This document shows, in pieces, positions 1-8,404 of a DNA stretch of 8,797 bases (positions are counted from its first letter, which is position 1; the number at the start of each line of letters is the position of its first letter). A model generated the notes under the pieces. The model had not been told where the DNA came from, did not search any database, and saw only the letters and a program-made list of their open reading frames with translations. The position numbers and the translations under genes were made by a program. Source of the DNA: Dysgonamonadaceae bacterium (GTDB taxonomy: Bacteria; Bacteroidota; Bacteroidia; Bacteroidales; Azobacteroidaceae); the NCBI GenBank assembly GCA_031284225.1, contig JAITAH010000384.1:1-8797 (forward strand), written 5' to 3'.

Positions 1-34
1 ATATTTGGATAAAAAACAAATAAAAACACAAAAA

Positions 35-3000
35 ATGAAGAATAAAATCATATTATTACTGCTTGTTTTATCCAACAGTTTGGTTCTGTTCGGACAAAAA
101 AAAGAATATAAAGCCTATCTGGTGGCTACCGCCCATTTCGATACCCAATGGAACTGGGACGTAAGAGAATCCATCGACGATTATTTACGCCGTACCATGG
201 TGCAGAATTTTTGGCTTTTTGAACGCTTCCCGACCTATGTCTTCAATTTTGAAGCCGCTCAGAAATACAGTTGGATGAAAGAGTATTATCCCGTCGAATT
301 TGTCAAACTGAAAGAGTATGTTAAGCAAGGACGGTGGAACGTAACCGGAAGTACTTGGGAAGCTACCGATCCCAATTTGCCGTCGTCCGAGTCGTTTTTT
401 CGCAACATTCTCTATGGTCAGGAGTTTTATAAAAAGGAATTTGGCTTGAAGACAAACGATATTTATTTGCCCGATTGTTTCGGCTTTGGTTACCAGTTGC
501 CTACAATCGCCGCTCACTCCGGACTGATCGGATTTTCTACGCAAAAATTGCAATGGCGCAAAAATCCCTATTTTCCCGACGGCTCTAAAATGCCTTTCAA
601 AATCGGTTTATGGAAAGGGTTGGACGGCAGTCAAATCCTTGCGGTATTGGATGCCGGAGGTTACGGAACGAGCTATACTTACCTGGATATCACCGCCAAT
701 TCCAAAATATTGGAAAGAGCCCAAGTAGATCCGAATAAAACGGCTTATGCTTATTATGGCGTGGGCGACCGGGGCGGTTCGCCTACCTTGCCGTCGGTTT
801 ATTCCGTCGAACACAGCCTCAACGGCCCCGGTCCGATCGAAATTATCAGCGCGCGTGCCAGCCAGATTTACGAAGATTATTTGCCTTTTGAAAAGCATCC
901 GGAACTGCCCGTTTACGACGGCGAACTGCTGATGGATACCCATGGGGTAGGGTGCTACACCTCGCAGGCTGCCATGAAACTTTTCAACCGCAGGAACGAA
1001 CAACTGGCTGATGCCGCCGAACGGGCGTCCGTCGCCGCCGAACTGCTCGGAGGCGTCGATTATCCGGAAGCAGAACTCCGGGAAAACTGGCAACGCTTCC
1101 TTTGGCATCAATTCCACGACGACATTACCGGAACCAGTATTCCGCGCGCTTACACTTTTTCGTGGAATGACGAATTGATAGCTCAAACTCGCTTTGCCGA
1201 TGCAATCACCACTGCCGTCGGCGCAGTAAGTCGGGCGTTGAATACTCAGGTAAAAGGAATTCCGGTAGTCGTTTATAATCCGGTGGCAACTGCCCGGAAA
1301 GATTTTGTAACGGCAAGCATCGAACTGAAAAAACGCCCGGAAGGCATTTCTGTAACCGGTCCCGACGGCAAATCCGTACCGGCTCAGTTACTGTCCTGGG
1401 AAAACGGCAAAGCTCATATTCTTTTTTCGGCTCAGGTCGAACCGGTCAGTTTCAGCGTCTATGATGTGAAAGCCGGAAGTAAAAGCGCCGGCAAAGCCTT
1501 GAAAGTAACCGGAAATACCCTCGAAAACTCACTCTATAAATTAACGCTTGACAAAAACGGAGACGTCGGTTCACTGATTGACAAACGAACGGGGAAAGAA
1601 CTTGTTAAAGCAGGTAAATCATTCCGGCTGATGCTTTTGACCGATAACGAATCGACGGCTTATCCGGCTTGGGAAATCTTTAAAAAAACGCTGGACGGCC
1701 CCAGCGATTCCGTTACCGATAATGTAAAAATATCAATTGCAGAAACCGGCCCGCTGCGCGCTTCCCTGAAAGTGGAACGCACCTATCGGGATTCTACTCG
1801 CTTTGTCCAATACATCAATCTGACGGAAGGTGCAGCCGATGATCGCATCGAAATCATCAACGAATACGATTGGGCGGCTACCAATGTGTTGCTGAAAGCG
1901 GAATTTCCTACATCCTGGTCCAACGAAGAAGCGTCTTATGATCTGGGTATCGGATACGTTCAACGCAAGAATAATGTAACCAATTCCTATGAAGTACTCG
2001 GTCATCAATGGGCAGACCTGACCGATGCGAACGGCCAGGGAGGTGTAGCCATTTTGAATGACTGCAAATACGGTTGGGACAAGCCGGACAACCATACCTT
2101 GCGCCTGACGCTGCTCCATACGCCTAAAACCAACGAACGGAATTTTCCCTATCAGGCGCATCAGGATCATGGGCATCATTCTTTCCGGTACGCGATCGTC
2201 AGTCATGAAGCTTCCGCAGTGGATGCAAATATTGCCGCTAAGGCCGAAGCTTTTAACCAGCCCCTGCTTTCGTTTACCACAGCCAAACATGCCGGGAAAA
2301 TCGGACGTTCATTTTCTTTACTCAAAAGCAGTCTGCCGCAAATAGCCGTCAAGGCGGTGAAAAAAGCAGAAAACGGCGACAGCTATGTGATTCGAATCAA
2401 CGAATTATCCGGAAAAACCTACCGGGATGCAGTCCTTGAATTTGCTTCTCCCATCGAAAGCGCTTCCGAACTGAACGGAATCGAAGAATTTGCCGGCGAT
2501 GTTCAGTTTGTCGATAATAAGATTATTTTTAGCGGAAAACCCTTCCAGCCGCGTACATTCGGCGTCAAACTAAAAAACAAAGGTGTTTTGGATAAACCGG
2601 AAAATTTGTTTGTCAGTCTGGACGGTAAGTTCAATGCAACCGCTTTTACACCCGACGAATTTAACCGTGCAGGAAACTTCGACCGGCAAGGTAATTCCCT
2701 CGCCGCAGAACTGATGCCGGAAATTGTTCAGTCGGACGGCATCCGCTTCAAGGTGAATAACGATCCGTCGATATTTGATTATGTCCGAAGCAATGGCGAC
2801 ACTATTTTGTTGCCGGAGGGACATAATGCCGACAAACTCTACTTGCTCGTTACCTCCGTACGCAACGACCGGACGGCCACTTTCACCGTCGATGGGAAAG
2901 AATATAAGGTCAATATTCCCTATTATTCGGGATTTTACGGGCAATGGGGTTGGAAAGGCGAAAATGAAGGGTACATCAAAGACGGTTGCTCGTTTGCATA

Positions 3001-3274
3001 CATAGCGAATCACAAACACAGCGAACGGAAAGGAAATGATTCCTACAACTTTGCTTATTTGTATAAAATCTGCCTTCCTGTCGATAAAACGGCGAAAACG
3101 CTCCTTTTACCGAAAGATCCCGGCATTGCCCTGTTTGCCCTAACGCTGACCGACAACGAAAATCAGGATACGAAACCGGCCATGGAAATGAGGCGCTTGC
3201 CCTATCAGACGCAGGAAATTGTCTATATCGACCGGCCCGAACCTCCGGTCAGGGAAAGAAGAGAAACATTCTAA
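35..3274 (+). CDS. Secreted GH38 family alpha-mannosidase
   Basis: Zinc-dependent retaining alpha-mannosidase of glycoside hydrolase family 38, 1079 residues, probably periplasmic. Seen: a signal peptide (MKNK, a leucine-rich core, likely cut after LFG at residue 20). The zinc motif AHFDTQWNWD holds H34 and D36. LPDCFGFGYQLP holds D147, which aligns with the family nucleophile and zinc ligand. GVGDRGGSPT has D245 in the glycine-rich loop, a candidate acid/base. GELLMDTHGVGCYTSQAAMK lies at about 297-316. WHQFHDDITGTSIP carries the remaining zinc histidine (H361) with D362/D363. The order is signal peptide, catalytic barrel (about 25-300), helical middle part (to about 390), beta-rich C-terminal domains (about 400-840), and an extra beta-sandwich-like module (about 850-1045). 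The ATG at 35 was chosen because it starts directly at the signal peptide; an in-frame TTG at 5 would add ten polar residues ahead of it. The substrate is likely alpha-mannosides of N-glycans or mannans, by family inference; linkage specificity cannot be read. The gene abuts the next one without a gap. Confidence 0.93.
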   Translation: MKNKIILLLLVLSNSLVLFGQKKEYKAYLVATAHFDTQWNWDVRESIDDYLRRTMVQNFWLFERFPTYVFNFEAAQKYSWMKEYYPVEFVKLKEYVKQGRWNVTGSTWEATDPNLPSSESFFRNILYGQEFYKKEFGLKTNDIYLPDCFGFGYQLPTIAAHSGLIGFSTQKLQWRKNPYFPDGSKMPFKIGLWKGLDGSQILAVLDAGGYGTSYTYLDITANSKILERAQVDPNKTAYAYYGVGDRGGSPTLPSVYSVEHSLNGPGPIEIISARASQIYEDYLPFEKHPELPVYDGELLMDTHGVGCYTSQAAMKLFNRRNEQLADAAERASVAAELLGGVDYPEAELRENWQRFLWHQFHDDITGTSIPRAYTFSWNDELIAQTRFADAITTAVGAVSRALNTQVKGIPVVVYNPVATARKDFVTASIELKKRPEGISVTGPDGKSVPAQLLSWENGKAHILFSAQVEPVSFSVYDVKAGSKSAGKALKVTGNTLENSLYKLTLDKNGDVGSLIDKRTGKELVKAGKSFRLMLLTDNESTAYPAWEIFKKTLDGPSDSVTDNVKISIAETGPLRASLKVERTYRDSTRFVQYINLTEGAADDRIEIINEYDWAATNVLLKAEFPTSWSNEEASYDLGIGYVQRKNNVTNSYEVLGHQWADLTDANGQGGVAILNDCKYGWDKPDNHTLRLTLLHTPKTNERNFPYQAHQDHGHHSFRYAIVSHEASAVDANIAAKAEAFNQPLLSFTTAKHAGKIGRSFSLLKSSLPQIAVKAVKKAENGDSYVIRINELSGKTYRDAVLEFASPIESASELNGIEEFAGDVQFVDNKIIFSGKPFQPRTFGVKLKNKGVLDKPENLFVSLDGKFNATAFTPDEFNRAGNFDRQGNSLAAELMPEIVQSDGIRFKVNNDPSIFDYVRSNGDTILLPEGHNADKLYLLVTSVRNDRTATFTVDGKEYKVNIPYYSGFYGQWGWKGENEGYIKDGCSFAYIANHKHSERKGNDSYNFAYLYKICLPVDKTAKTLLLPKDPGIALFALTLTDNENQDTKPAMEMRRLPYQTQEIVYIDRPEPPVRERRETF

Positions 3275-4546
3275 ATGAATTTATCAATGAAAAAGATTTT
3301 TATTTTTGCCGTAATAACCCTTCTGAGTGGTTTTTTATCCGGCATTGATGCACAAACCCAACCGGTTTCGCCGGATTACCGGTTCGACAAAAACGGTATT
3401 TCGAGGAAAGTACTGGAAAATTATCTGGAACGGTCTATCACAATGGTCTATTTCCTTTGTCCCGATATTCCGGAAGCCAAACGTATTTATCCTTATGCGG
3501 ACGACGATGTGCGGATGATCAAAAATATCGGCGCCAAATTTCTCGGACGCGCCATTTACCGCTGGGGCGGTGAAAGCCGAATCTGCGACGCCGAGTTTTT
3601 GAATACTGCTGCCGAACGGATGAAAACCATGCACGAATACGACCCTGATATTGTTTTTCAAGCTTGTCTGTTTGAGATCATTACGACCGATGTGGATAAA
3701 GTGCCGATACCCGAATGGGTGTTCCTCGATTTCGGCCTGCCGGTAGAAAAACGGAATTTCTCGTACACGGACATGTTGGCCGACAATGGCAAACTGGTCA
3801 ATCACTGGCGCGGAAACAGCAGTGTGCCCGACATCAGCAAGCTGGAATCGAAGTTGTGGTTTTATTTCCTGGCAGGAACTTACATCAATCTCGGTTGCGA
3901 AGCGTTCCATATCGGGCAGGTCGAACTCATTGGGATGAACGACCCCGACCGCAGCCATTGGGCTTCCATCATTGCCCGGATGCGCGACTATGCCGCCCGG
4001 CACGCCCGCCGCAACTGGGTGATTATTGACGCTCACGTACCGTCCGGCGGACTGGTCAAAGACGGCGTTAGTCTGCTCGATTTCAATTCTTTCCCGCTGC
4101 GTATCAAGGAAATTCCCGAACAGCCCTATCGCGGCAAACTGGAAGTCAACTACCTCGACGGGATTTACCTGAAAAGCAAAGGCTGCCTTACGCCCAGCGG
4201 CTGGCGATGCGATCATCTGCCCTATCTGGTCGAATTCGACAATTTCGGAAGAAGCCGCGAAAGCAATGTTCCCACGCTGAACAGTCCGTTTATCTGGGGC
4301 TGGGACGAAATATCGTGGCTCTCGCTTCAACCGGAAGCCTACCGCAATGACTTTATCCGCTACGCCCATCGCTGGTTGAAAGAAACCGATCCCGCCGGTC
4401 ATCTCGAAATGCCCGGTTGCCGGATGATAACCTGTCCCAACGAATCCAGCGGCAGCTATCGCGCCAATACCCGCAGCGATGCTTGCCCCATCGGATACTC
4501 GCAGGAAGAAACGATTAAATCGCTCTGGGGATACGGTGCGCAGTAG
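3275..4546 (+). CDS. Secreted protein of unknown family, TIM-barrel glycosidase-like pattern
   Basis: I do not recognise a named family. The product is 423 residues, or 419 if the in-frame ATG at 3287 is used; that start gives the cleaner signal peptide MKKIFIFAVITLL, ending near GIDA|QTQ (about residue 27). The mature protein shows repeated hydrophobic strands ending in polar or acidic residues, as in (beta/alpha)8 hydrolases: ITMVYFLCPD, FLGRAIYRWGGE, DIVFQACLFEIIT (E134), EAFHIGQVELIG (E209, E217), NWVIIDAHVPSG (D252, H254), YLVEFDNFG (E320, D322) and FIWGWDEISW (D344, E345). No second domain or membrane segment follows, so it is probably one soluble exported domain. The ATG directly follows the TAA of the GH38 gene, which implies co-transcription and probable translational coupling. 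A role in glycan or glycoconjugate processing is inferred from fold pattern, export signal and neighbour; no reaction can be assigned. Cysteines at 62, 104, 131, 208, 304, 312, 382, 387 and 404 could allow disulfides. Confidence 0.88.
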   Translation: MNLSMKKIFIFAVITLLSGFLSGIDAQTQPVSPDYRFDKNGISRKVLENYLERSITMVYFLCPDIPEAKRIYPYADDDVRMIKNIGAKFLGRAIYRWGGESRICDAEFLNTAAERMKTMHEYDPDIVFQACLFEIITTDVDKVPIPEWVFLDFGLPVEKRNFSYTDMLADNGKLVNHWRGNSSVPDISKLESKLWFYFLAGTYINLGCEAFHIGQVELIGMNDPDRSHWASIIARMRDYAARHARRNWVIIDAHVPSGGLVKDGVSLLDFNSFPLRIKEIPEQPYRGKLEVNYLDGIYLKSKGCLTPSGWRCDHLPYLVEFDNFGRSRESNVPTLNSPFIWGWDEISWLSLQPEAYRNDFIRYAHRWLKETDPAGHLEMPGCRMITCPNESSGSYRANTRSDACPIGYSQEETIKSLWGYGAQ

Positions 4547-4548
4547 TC

Positions 4549-4719
4549 GGTGTACAAGGCGCGCGAGGGTGTGTCAAAAGTAACAAAACCGTCATTGCGA
4601 TGGCGTTTCGCCCGAAGCAATCCATTAAGAATTAATAATTTGGTTTGCTTCCTGCTTCGTTCTTCGCGGTTCGCAATGACGAGAAATCGACCTTTTGACA
4701 CATCTCCCGTCCTTGTACC
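4549..4719. repeat. Nested imperfect palindrome (REP/MITE-like) between convergent genes
   Basis: Four pairs of inverted arms are nested around one centre: GTACAAGG (4552-4559) with CCTTGTAC (4711-4718); TGTGTCAAAAG (4570-4580) with CTTTTGACACA (4692-4702), 11 of 11; CGTCATTGCGA (4590-4600) with TCGCAATGACG (4671-4681), 11 of 11; and GAAGCAA (4614-4620) with TTGCTTC (4645-4651). The centre is AT-rich (AATTAATAATT, about 4631-4641). The whole could fold into a long interrupted hairpin in RNA or single-stranded DNA. The GTCATTGCGA plus GAAGCAA combination resembles interspersed non-coding repeats I recall from many bacterial genomes. No transposase is present, so if mobile it would move in trans. 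It fills most of the 216 bases between the stop codons of two convergent genes, so it may also act as a bidirectional terminator or mRNA 3' stabiliser. Only one copy is visible in this window. Confidence 0.75.
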
Positions 4720-4762
4720 TCATGTACGAGCGCTGAGCGCCATGAACCAGAATGCTAAGAAA

Positions 4763-5701
4763 TCATGAATTTTTGACGGAATTTAGATAATTCTCTATCT
4801 GCACAAACGTTGCATCTTTCAGCACTACGGTCTTTTTCCCGTCTAAGAGGTATAAAGTAGGAATTGCCCGCAAATCGTACCGGGCTTCGATGATTTGCAA
4901 GCGGTCGTATCCATTCAGCCAACTGGCAGGATAGTTGCCGTAATGCGCTTTCCACTCGTCCACTTCCTCGCCGGTATAGACGGACAGGACTTTCAGGCGG
5001 CCTTCCGACGCCAGAACGTTCATCACGGGCGACCGGCGGATGGATTCGATGGTTTCTTTGCACGACGGGCATCCCGGCTCGTTGAAAAACAGCAGCAGGT
5101 ATTCCGCCGAAATCCGGTACAGAGCGCCGGTTTTCCCCGCCCGATCGGTATATTGAAAATCAATGGCTTTCGTGTTTACGCGATTCTTGTAAGCGTTTTT
5201 CAGCCGGTGTTTGGGCAACATTTTTTCCGTATCGTTCAGGAGGGGCGTTTCGATCATCGCCTCCAGTACAGAGATATACAACTCTTCGTTACGGACGGGC
5301 GAATTGGGTTCGTAGAGGTATTTGTCCGCCATCTCGGTGAAGTATCGAAAATGCTTTTTACTCCCCGCGGCGCTTTTCAATAGCATGGCTTTCAGAGTTT
5401 TCCGAGCCTTTTCCAGCGGGGCGCGATGCAGCAGGTCGATATAATCGACCCAAGCCTGCTCGGTAACTTCGGGCGAAGGAACATAAGTCGTGTCGGAAAA
5501 ATCAAACCGGTCCCAATAGTGATCGATTAAAAACTCAAACCGGAGTTTAGGCTCCGTTATCAGGGCGGGAATATCGGGACGAACGAACGGAATTTGCTGC
5601 GCCAGAGTATCTTTTGTGTCTGCGGGTTCGGCGCCAGCGTTTTTTTCGTTTTTACACCCGAAAGTTGCCAGAATCATGAAAAGGAACAGGGCTTGCTTCA
5701 T
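4763..5701 (-). CDS. Lipoprotein with DUF5106-like N-terminal part and thioredoxin fold
   Basis: 312 residues. The N-terminus is a short lipoprotein signal, MKQALFLFMILATFGC, with the probable lipidated cysteine at 16; the box TFGC is loose, with Phe at -2. A charged linker (about 17-40) precedes an alpha-helical part (about 45-180, with FEFLIDHYWDRFDFSDT) that resembles the DUF5106 region found before thioredoxin domains in Bacteroidetes. From about 180 comes a TlpA/ResA-like thioredoxin fold: YLLLFFNEPGCPSCKETIE carries the redox pair C211-P-S-C214, and RAIPTLYLLDG carries the cis-proline P281. It is expected to be membrane-anchored and facing the periplasm, reducing or shuffling disulfides of unknown partners. 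The start at 5701 lies 14 bases after the clpB stop in an A-rich gap, so it is probably translated from the clpB transcript. The gene converges on the + strand pair across the palindrome. The domain assignment of the N-terminal half is from memory of family appearance. Confidence 0.88.
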   Translation of the reverse strand: MKQALFLFMILATFGCKNEKNAGAEPADTKDTLAQQIPFVRPDIPALITEPKLRFEFLIDHYWDRFDFSDTTYVPSPEVTEQAWVDYIDLLHRAPLEKARKTLKAMLLKSAAGSKKHFRYFTEMADKYLYEPNSPVRNEELYISVLEAMIETPLLNDTEKMLPKHRLKNAYKNRVNTKAIDFQYTDRAGKTGALYRISAEYLLLFFNEPGCPSCKETIESIRRSPVMNVLASEGRLKVLSVYTGEEVDEWKAHYGNYPASWLNGYDRLQIIEARYDLRAIPTLYLLDGKKTVVLKDATFVQIENYLNSVKNS

Positions 5702-5715
5702 CGTTTTTTCTTTTT

Positions 5716-8304
5716 TTAATTCTTAAAAATAAGCTTTCCTTCCGCCGCATCAATAACGATGGGGCGGCCGTAATTGATTTTTCCGGCTAAAATATCCTTC
5801 GACAACGGGTTAAGCGCCTGCCGCTGGATGACCCTTTTGACCGGTCGCGCGCCGAATTGCGGATCATAACCGGCTTCGGCAATCAGCGCAACCGCCTCGG
5901 CAGTAAACTGTAAATCGACGCCGGCGCCGTTCAGTTGCCGTTGGAGGCCGTTCAGTTGCAACTCGACGATTTGCCGGATTTCGGCTTCGCTCAACGGGGT
6001 AAAGAGGATGATTTCGTCGATCCGGTTCAGGAACTCGGGACGAATGGTTTTCTTCAGCAAATCCAGTACCTCAATCCGGGTTTCTTCCACGATTTGCGTT
6101 TGATTTTCGGCGGTGATTTTCTCGAAATGCTCCCGAATAATGGGAGATCCCAGGTTGGAGGTCATGATAATGATCGTATTCTTGAAATTCGCCGTCCGTC
6201 CCTTGTTGTCGGTCAGGCGGCCATCGTCTAAGACTTGCAGGAGGACGTTGAAAACATCGGGGTGCGCCTTTTCGATTTCGTCGAAGAGGATTACCGAATA
6301 CGGTTTCCGACGGACGGCTTCGGTTAGCTGGCCACCCTCGTCGTAGCCTACATATCCCGGCGGCGATCCGATGAGGCGCGTTACGCTGAATTTTTCCTGA
6401 TATTCGCTCATGTCGATGCGCGTCATCAGGTTTTCGTCGTTGAAAAGGTATTCCGCCAGCGCTTTAGCCAGTTCGGTTTTCCCAACGCCGGTTGTTCCGA
6501 GGAAAATAAACGAGCCGATGGGGCGTTTCGGGTCTTGCAAGCCCGCGCGGCTCCGGCGGATAGCGTCCGAAACGGCGGCGATGGCTTCTTGTTGGCCGAC
6601 GACGCGCCGGTGCAACTCCTCTTCTAAGTGGAGGAGTTTGTCGGATTCGCTTTGCAACATTCTGCCTGCCGGGACGCCCGTCCAGCGGGAAACGACTTCG
6701 GCAATATCATCCGCATCGACTTCTTCTTTAATCATAGCGCTTTGTCCCTGCATGGCGCTCAGTTCTTTTTGGAATTTTTCTATTTCTTCTTCTTTCCGGC
6801 GTAAGCGTCCGTAACGGATTTCGGCCACCTGACCGTAATCGCCTTCGCGTTCGGCGCGTTCGGCGCGGTATTTCAGGTCTTCGATTTCGATCTTGTTTTG
6901 CTGGATTTTATTAATGATTTCGCGTTCCGATTCCCACCGGGCTTTGAATTGTGATTCTTCCTGGCGCAAGTCGGCGATTTCCCTGTTGAGCGATTCCATT
7001 TTATTGCCGTCGTTTTCCCGTTTGATGGCTTCGCGTTCGATTTCGAGCTGAGTAATTTTGCGGGATATTTCGTCGAGCGCTTCGGGAACGGAATCGACTT
7101 GCATCCTCAGGCGGGCGGCGGCTTCGTCCATCAAGTCGATCGCCTTGTCCGGCAAATAGCGGTCGGTGATGTAGCGACTCGACAGTTGCACGGAAGCGAT
7201 GATAGCATCGTCCTTGATGCGGATTTTGTGATGGTTTTCGTATTTTTCTTTCAAGCCGCGCAGGATGGAAACCGCGTCGGCTTCCGACGGTTCGTCAATC
7301 ATTACTTGTTGGAAACGGCGTTCCAGCGCTTTGTCTTTTTCAAAATATTTTTGGTATTCGTTTAGCGTAGTGGCGCCGATTGCGCGTAATTCGCCGCGTG
7401 CCAGGGCTGGTTTCAGGATATTGGCGGCGTCCATGGCGCCCTCGCCTCCTCCCGCTCCGACCAGGGTATGGATTTCGTCGATGAACAGAATAATTTCGCC
7501 GTCCGACCCGGTTACTTCGTTGACAACCGATTTCAAGCGTTCTTCAAACTCGCCTTTGTATTTGGCGCCGGCAATCAGCGCTCCCATATCGAGCGAATAA
7601 ATTTGCTTGGATTTCAGGTTGTCGGGCACATCGCCGCGAACAATGCGATAGGCCAGGCCTTCGGCAATAGCGGTTTTTCCAACGCCCGGTTCGCCGATCA
7701 GAATCGGATTATTTTTCGTGCGCCGGCTCAGGATTTGCAGTACGCGGCGGATTTCTTCGTCGCGACCAATCACCGGATCTAATTTTCCTGCCCGTGCGCG
7801 TTCGTTCAGCGGGATAGCGTATTTGGAAAGCGACCGGTAAGTGTCTTCGGCCGATTGGGAAGTTACCTGATTCCCTTTCCGCAGTTCCTGAATGGCTGCC
7901 TGCAAGTCTTTTTCGGTGATTCCGGCGTCTTTCATCATTGTTGCCACCGGACTTTTTTCCATCAGTAAGGCCAGGATGATTGGTTCGATAGAAACATATT
8001 GATCGCCCATTTTTGCGCTGATATCCACTGCTTTCTGCAAAACGGCGTTGGCTTCCCGTCCCAAGTAAGGTTCTCCGCCCGATACTTTCGGATACGAATC
8101 GATTTCCTTATCCAATACCGCATTAAAAGGTTGTACAGGAACGCCTAACTTCTGAAACAGGAAATGGACGATGCTTTCCCCTTCTTCCATAATGGCTTTC
8201 ATGAGGTGCGCCGGCTCGATGGCCTGTTGATTTTTCCGACGGGCAATATCGATACTCGCCTGCACCGCTTCCTGCGCTTTGATGGTAAAATGATTAAAAT
8301 TCAT
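5716..8304 (-). CDS. clpB: ATP-dependent disaggregase ClpB (Hsp100)
   Basis: Cytoplasmic hexameric AAA+ chaperone that pulls polypeptides out of aggregates together with DnaK/DnaJ/GrpE. The 862 residues match the usual ClpB length (about 860). Domains in order: N-domain with two Clp repeats (1-145; [14 protein letters not shown] at the start); NBD1 with Walker A GEPGVGKT (204-211), pore loop KYKGEF (Y249), Walker B IILFIDE (271-277) and arginines in ALERRF (R329, R330); the coiled-coil M-domain (about 400-530, with [18 protein letters not shown] at about 482-499) that sets ClpB apart from ClpA and ClpC; NBD2 with Walker A GTTGVGKT (603-610), pore loop GYVGYDEGG (Y651), Walker B VILFDE (671-676), arginine finger region [10 protein letters not shown] and sensor-2 GARPVKR (818-824). 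No ClpP-docking loop is apparent, as expected. All key residues are intact. The gene lies 100 bases after the toxin gene and 14 bases before the lipoprotein gene, on the same strand as both. Confidence 0.98.
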   Translation of the reverse strand: MNFNHFTIKAQEAVQASIDIARRKNQQAIEPAHLMKAIMEEGESIVHFLFQKLGVPVQPFNAVLDKEIDSYPKVSGGEPYLGREANAVLQKAVDISAKMGDQYVSIEPIILALLMEKSPVATMMKDAGITEKDLQAAIQELRKGNQVTSQSAEDTYRSLSKYAIPLNERARAGKLDPVIGRDEEIRRVLQILSRRTKNNPILIGEPGVGKTAIAEGLAYRIVRGDVPDNLKSKQIYSLDMGALIAGAKYKGEFEERLKSVVNEVTGSDGEIILFIDEIHTLVGAGGGEGAMDAANILKPALARGELRAIGATTLNEYQKYFEKDKALERRFQQVMIDEPSEADAVSILRGLKEKYENHHKIRIKDDAIIASVQLSSRYITDRYLPDKAIDLMDEAAARLRMQVDSVPEALDEISRKITQLEIEREAIKRENDGNKMESLNREIADLRQEESQFKARWESEREIINKIQQNKIEIEDLKYRAERAEREGDYGQVAEIRYGRLRRKEEEIEKFQKELSAMQGQSAMIKEEVDADDIAEVVSRWTGVPAGRMLQSESDKLLHLEEELHRRVVGQQEAIAAVSDAIRRSRAGLQDPKRPIGSFIFLGTTGVGKTELAKALAEYLFNDENLMTRIDMSEYQEKFSVTRLIGSPPGYVGYDEGGQLTEAVRRKPYSVILFDEIEKAHPDVFNVLLQVLDDGRLTDNKGRTANFKNTIIIMTSNLGSPIIREHFEKITAENQTQIVEETRIEVLDLLKKTIRPEFLNRIDEIILFTPLSEAEIRQIVELQLNGLQRQLNGAGVDLQFTAEAVALIAEAGYDPQFGARPVKRVIQRQALNPLSKDILAGKINYGRPIVIDAAEGKLIFKN

Positions 8305-8332
8305 ATTGTTTTTTTCTTATTATGCACTACAA

Positions 8333-8366
8333 CAAAGATTTTGCCAGGCTTCCAAACAATGACAAA
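8333..8366 (-). promoter_or_regulatory. clpB: Possible Bacteroidetes-type promoter for clpB
   Basis: Read on the minus strand, TTTG (8366-8363) is followed after 22 bases by AATCTTTG (8340-8333). The Bacteroidetes housekeeping consensus is TTG or TTTG, about 17-23 bases, then TAnnTTTG; here the first base of the -7 box is A instead of T. Transcription would begin near 8327 and give a leader of about 20-25 bases before the clpB ATG at 8304. The 100-base gap (8305-8404) shows no convincing terminator hairpin after the toxin gene, so readthrough from the toxin-antitoxin unit is also possible. The call is weak because the motif is short and the gap is AT-rich. Confidence 0.3.
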
Positions 8367-8404
8367 ATGACATCAAAGCCCGGAAAGATAGCTGTCGAAT
8401 CGGT

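Noticed and set aside
5..34. TTG start that would lengthen the mannosidase by ten residues
   Set aside because: It puts a polar, lysine-rich stretch ahead of a complete signal peptide. The ATG at 35 is the natural start, and the bases before it look like an A-rich leader.
608..2290. Antisense frames at 608-1186 and 1733-2290 within the mannosidase gene
   Set aside because: They are shadows of a strongly conserved GH38 coding frame and have no motifs of their own.
3335..4402. Long antisense open frame (355 codons) opposite the unknown secreted protein gene
   Set aside because: It lies wholly inside a gene with a signal peptide and a fold-like pattern. Its product has no recognisable motif or export signal, and long antisense frames are common opposite genes with this codon use.
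4715..4742. Small inverted repeats GTAC-5-GTAC and GCGC-3-GCGC as a possible simple terminator for the lipoprotein gene
   Set aside because: The stems are only 4 bp with no following T-run in the right direction; the larger palindrome next to them is the better candidate.
4456..4768. Short frames on both strands across the palindrome (4456-4701 minus, 4550-4768 plus)
   Set aside because: They translate inverted-repeat sequence and parts of neighbouring genes; the composition is explained by the repeat, and no start-site signal was seen.
4895..5383. Plus-strand frame of 162 codons opposite the thioredoxin lipoprotein gene
   Set aside because: The minus-strand frame has the signal peptide, CPSC motif and cis-proline; the plus frame is its shadow.
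5935..7782. Several plus-strand frames of 77-134 codons opposite clpB
   Set aside because: ClpB is intact and highly conserved across this span; these frames are antisense shadows with no recognisable domains.
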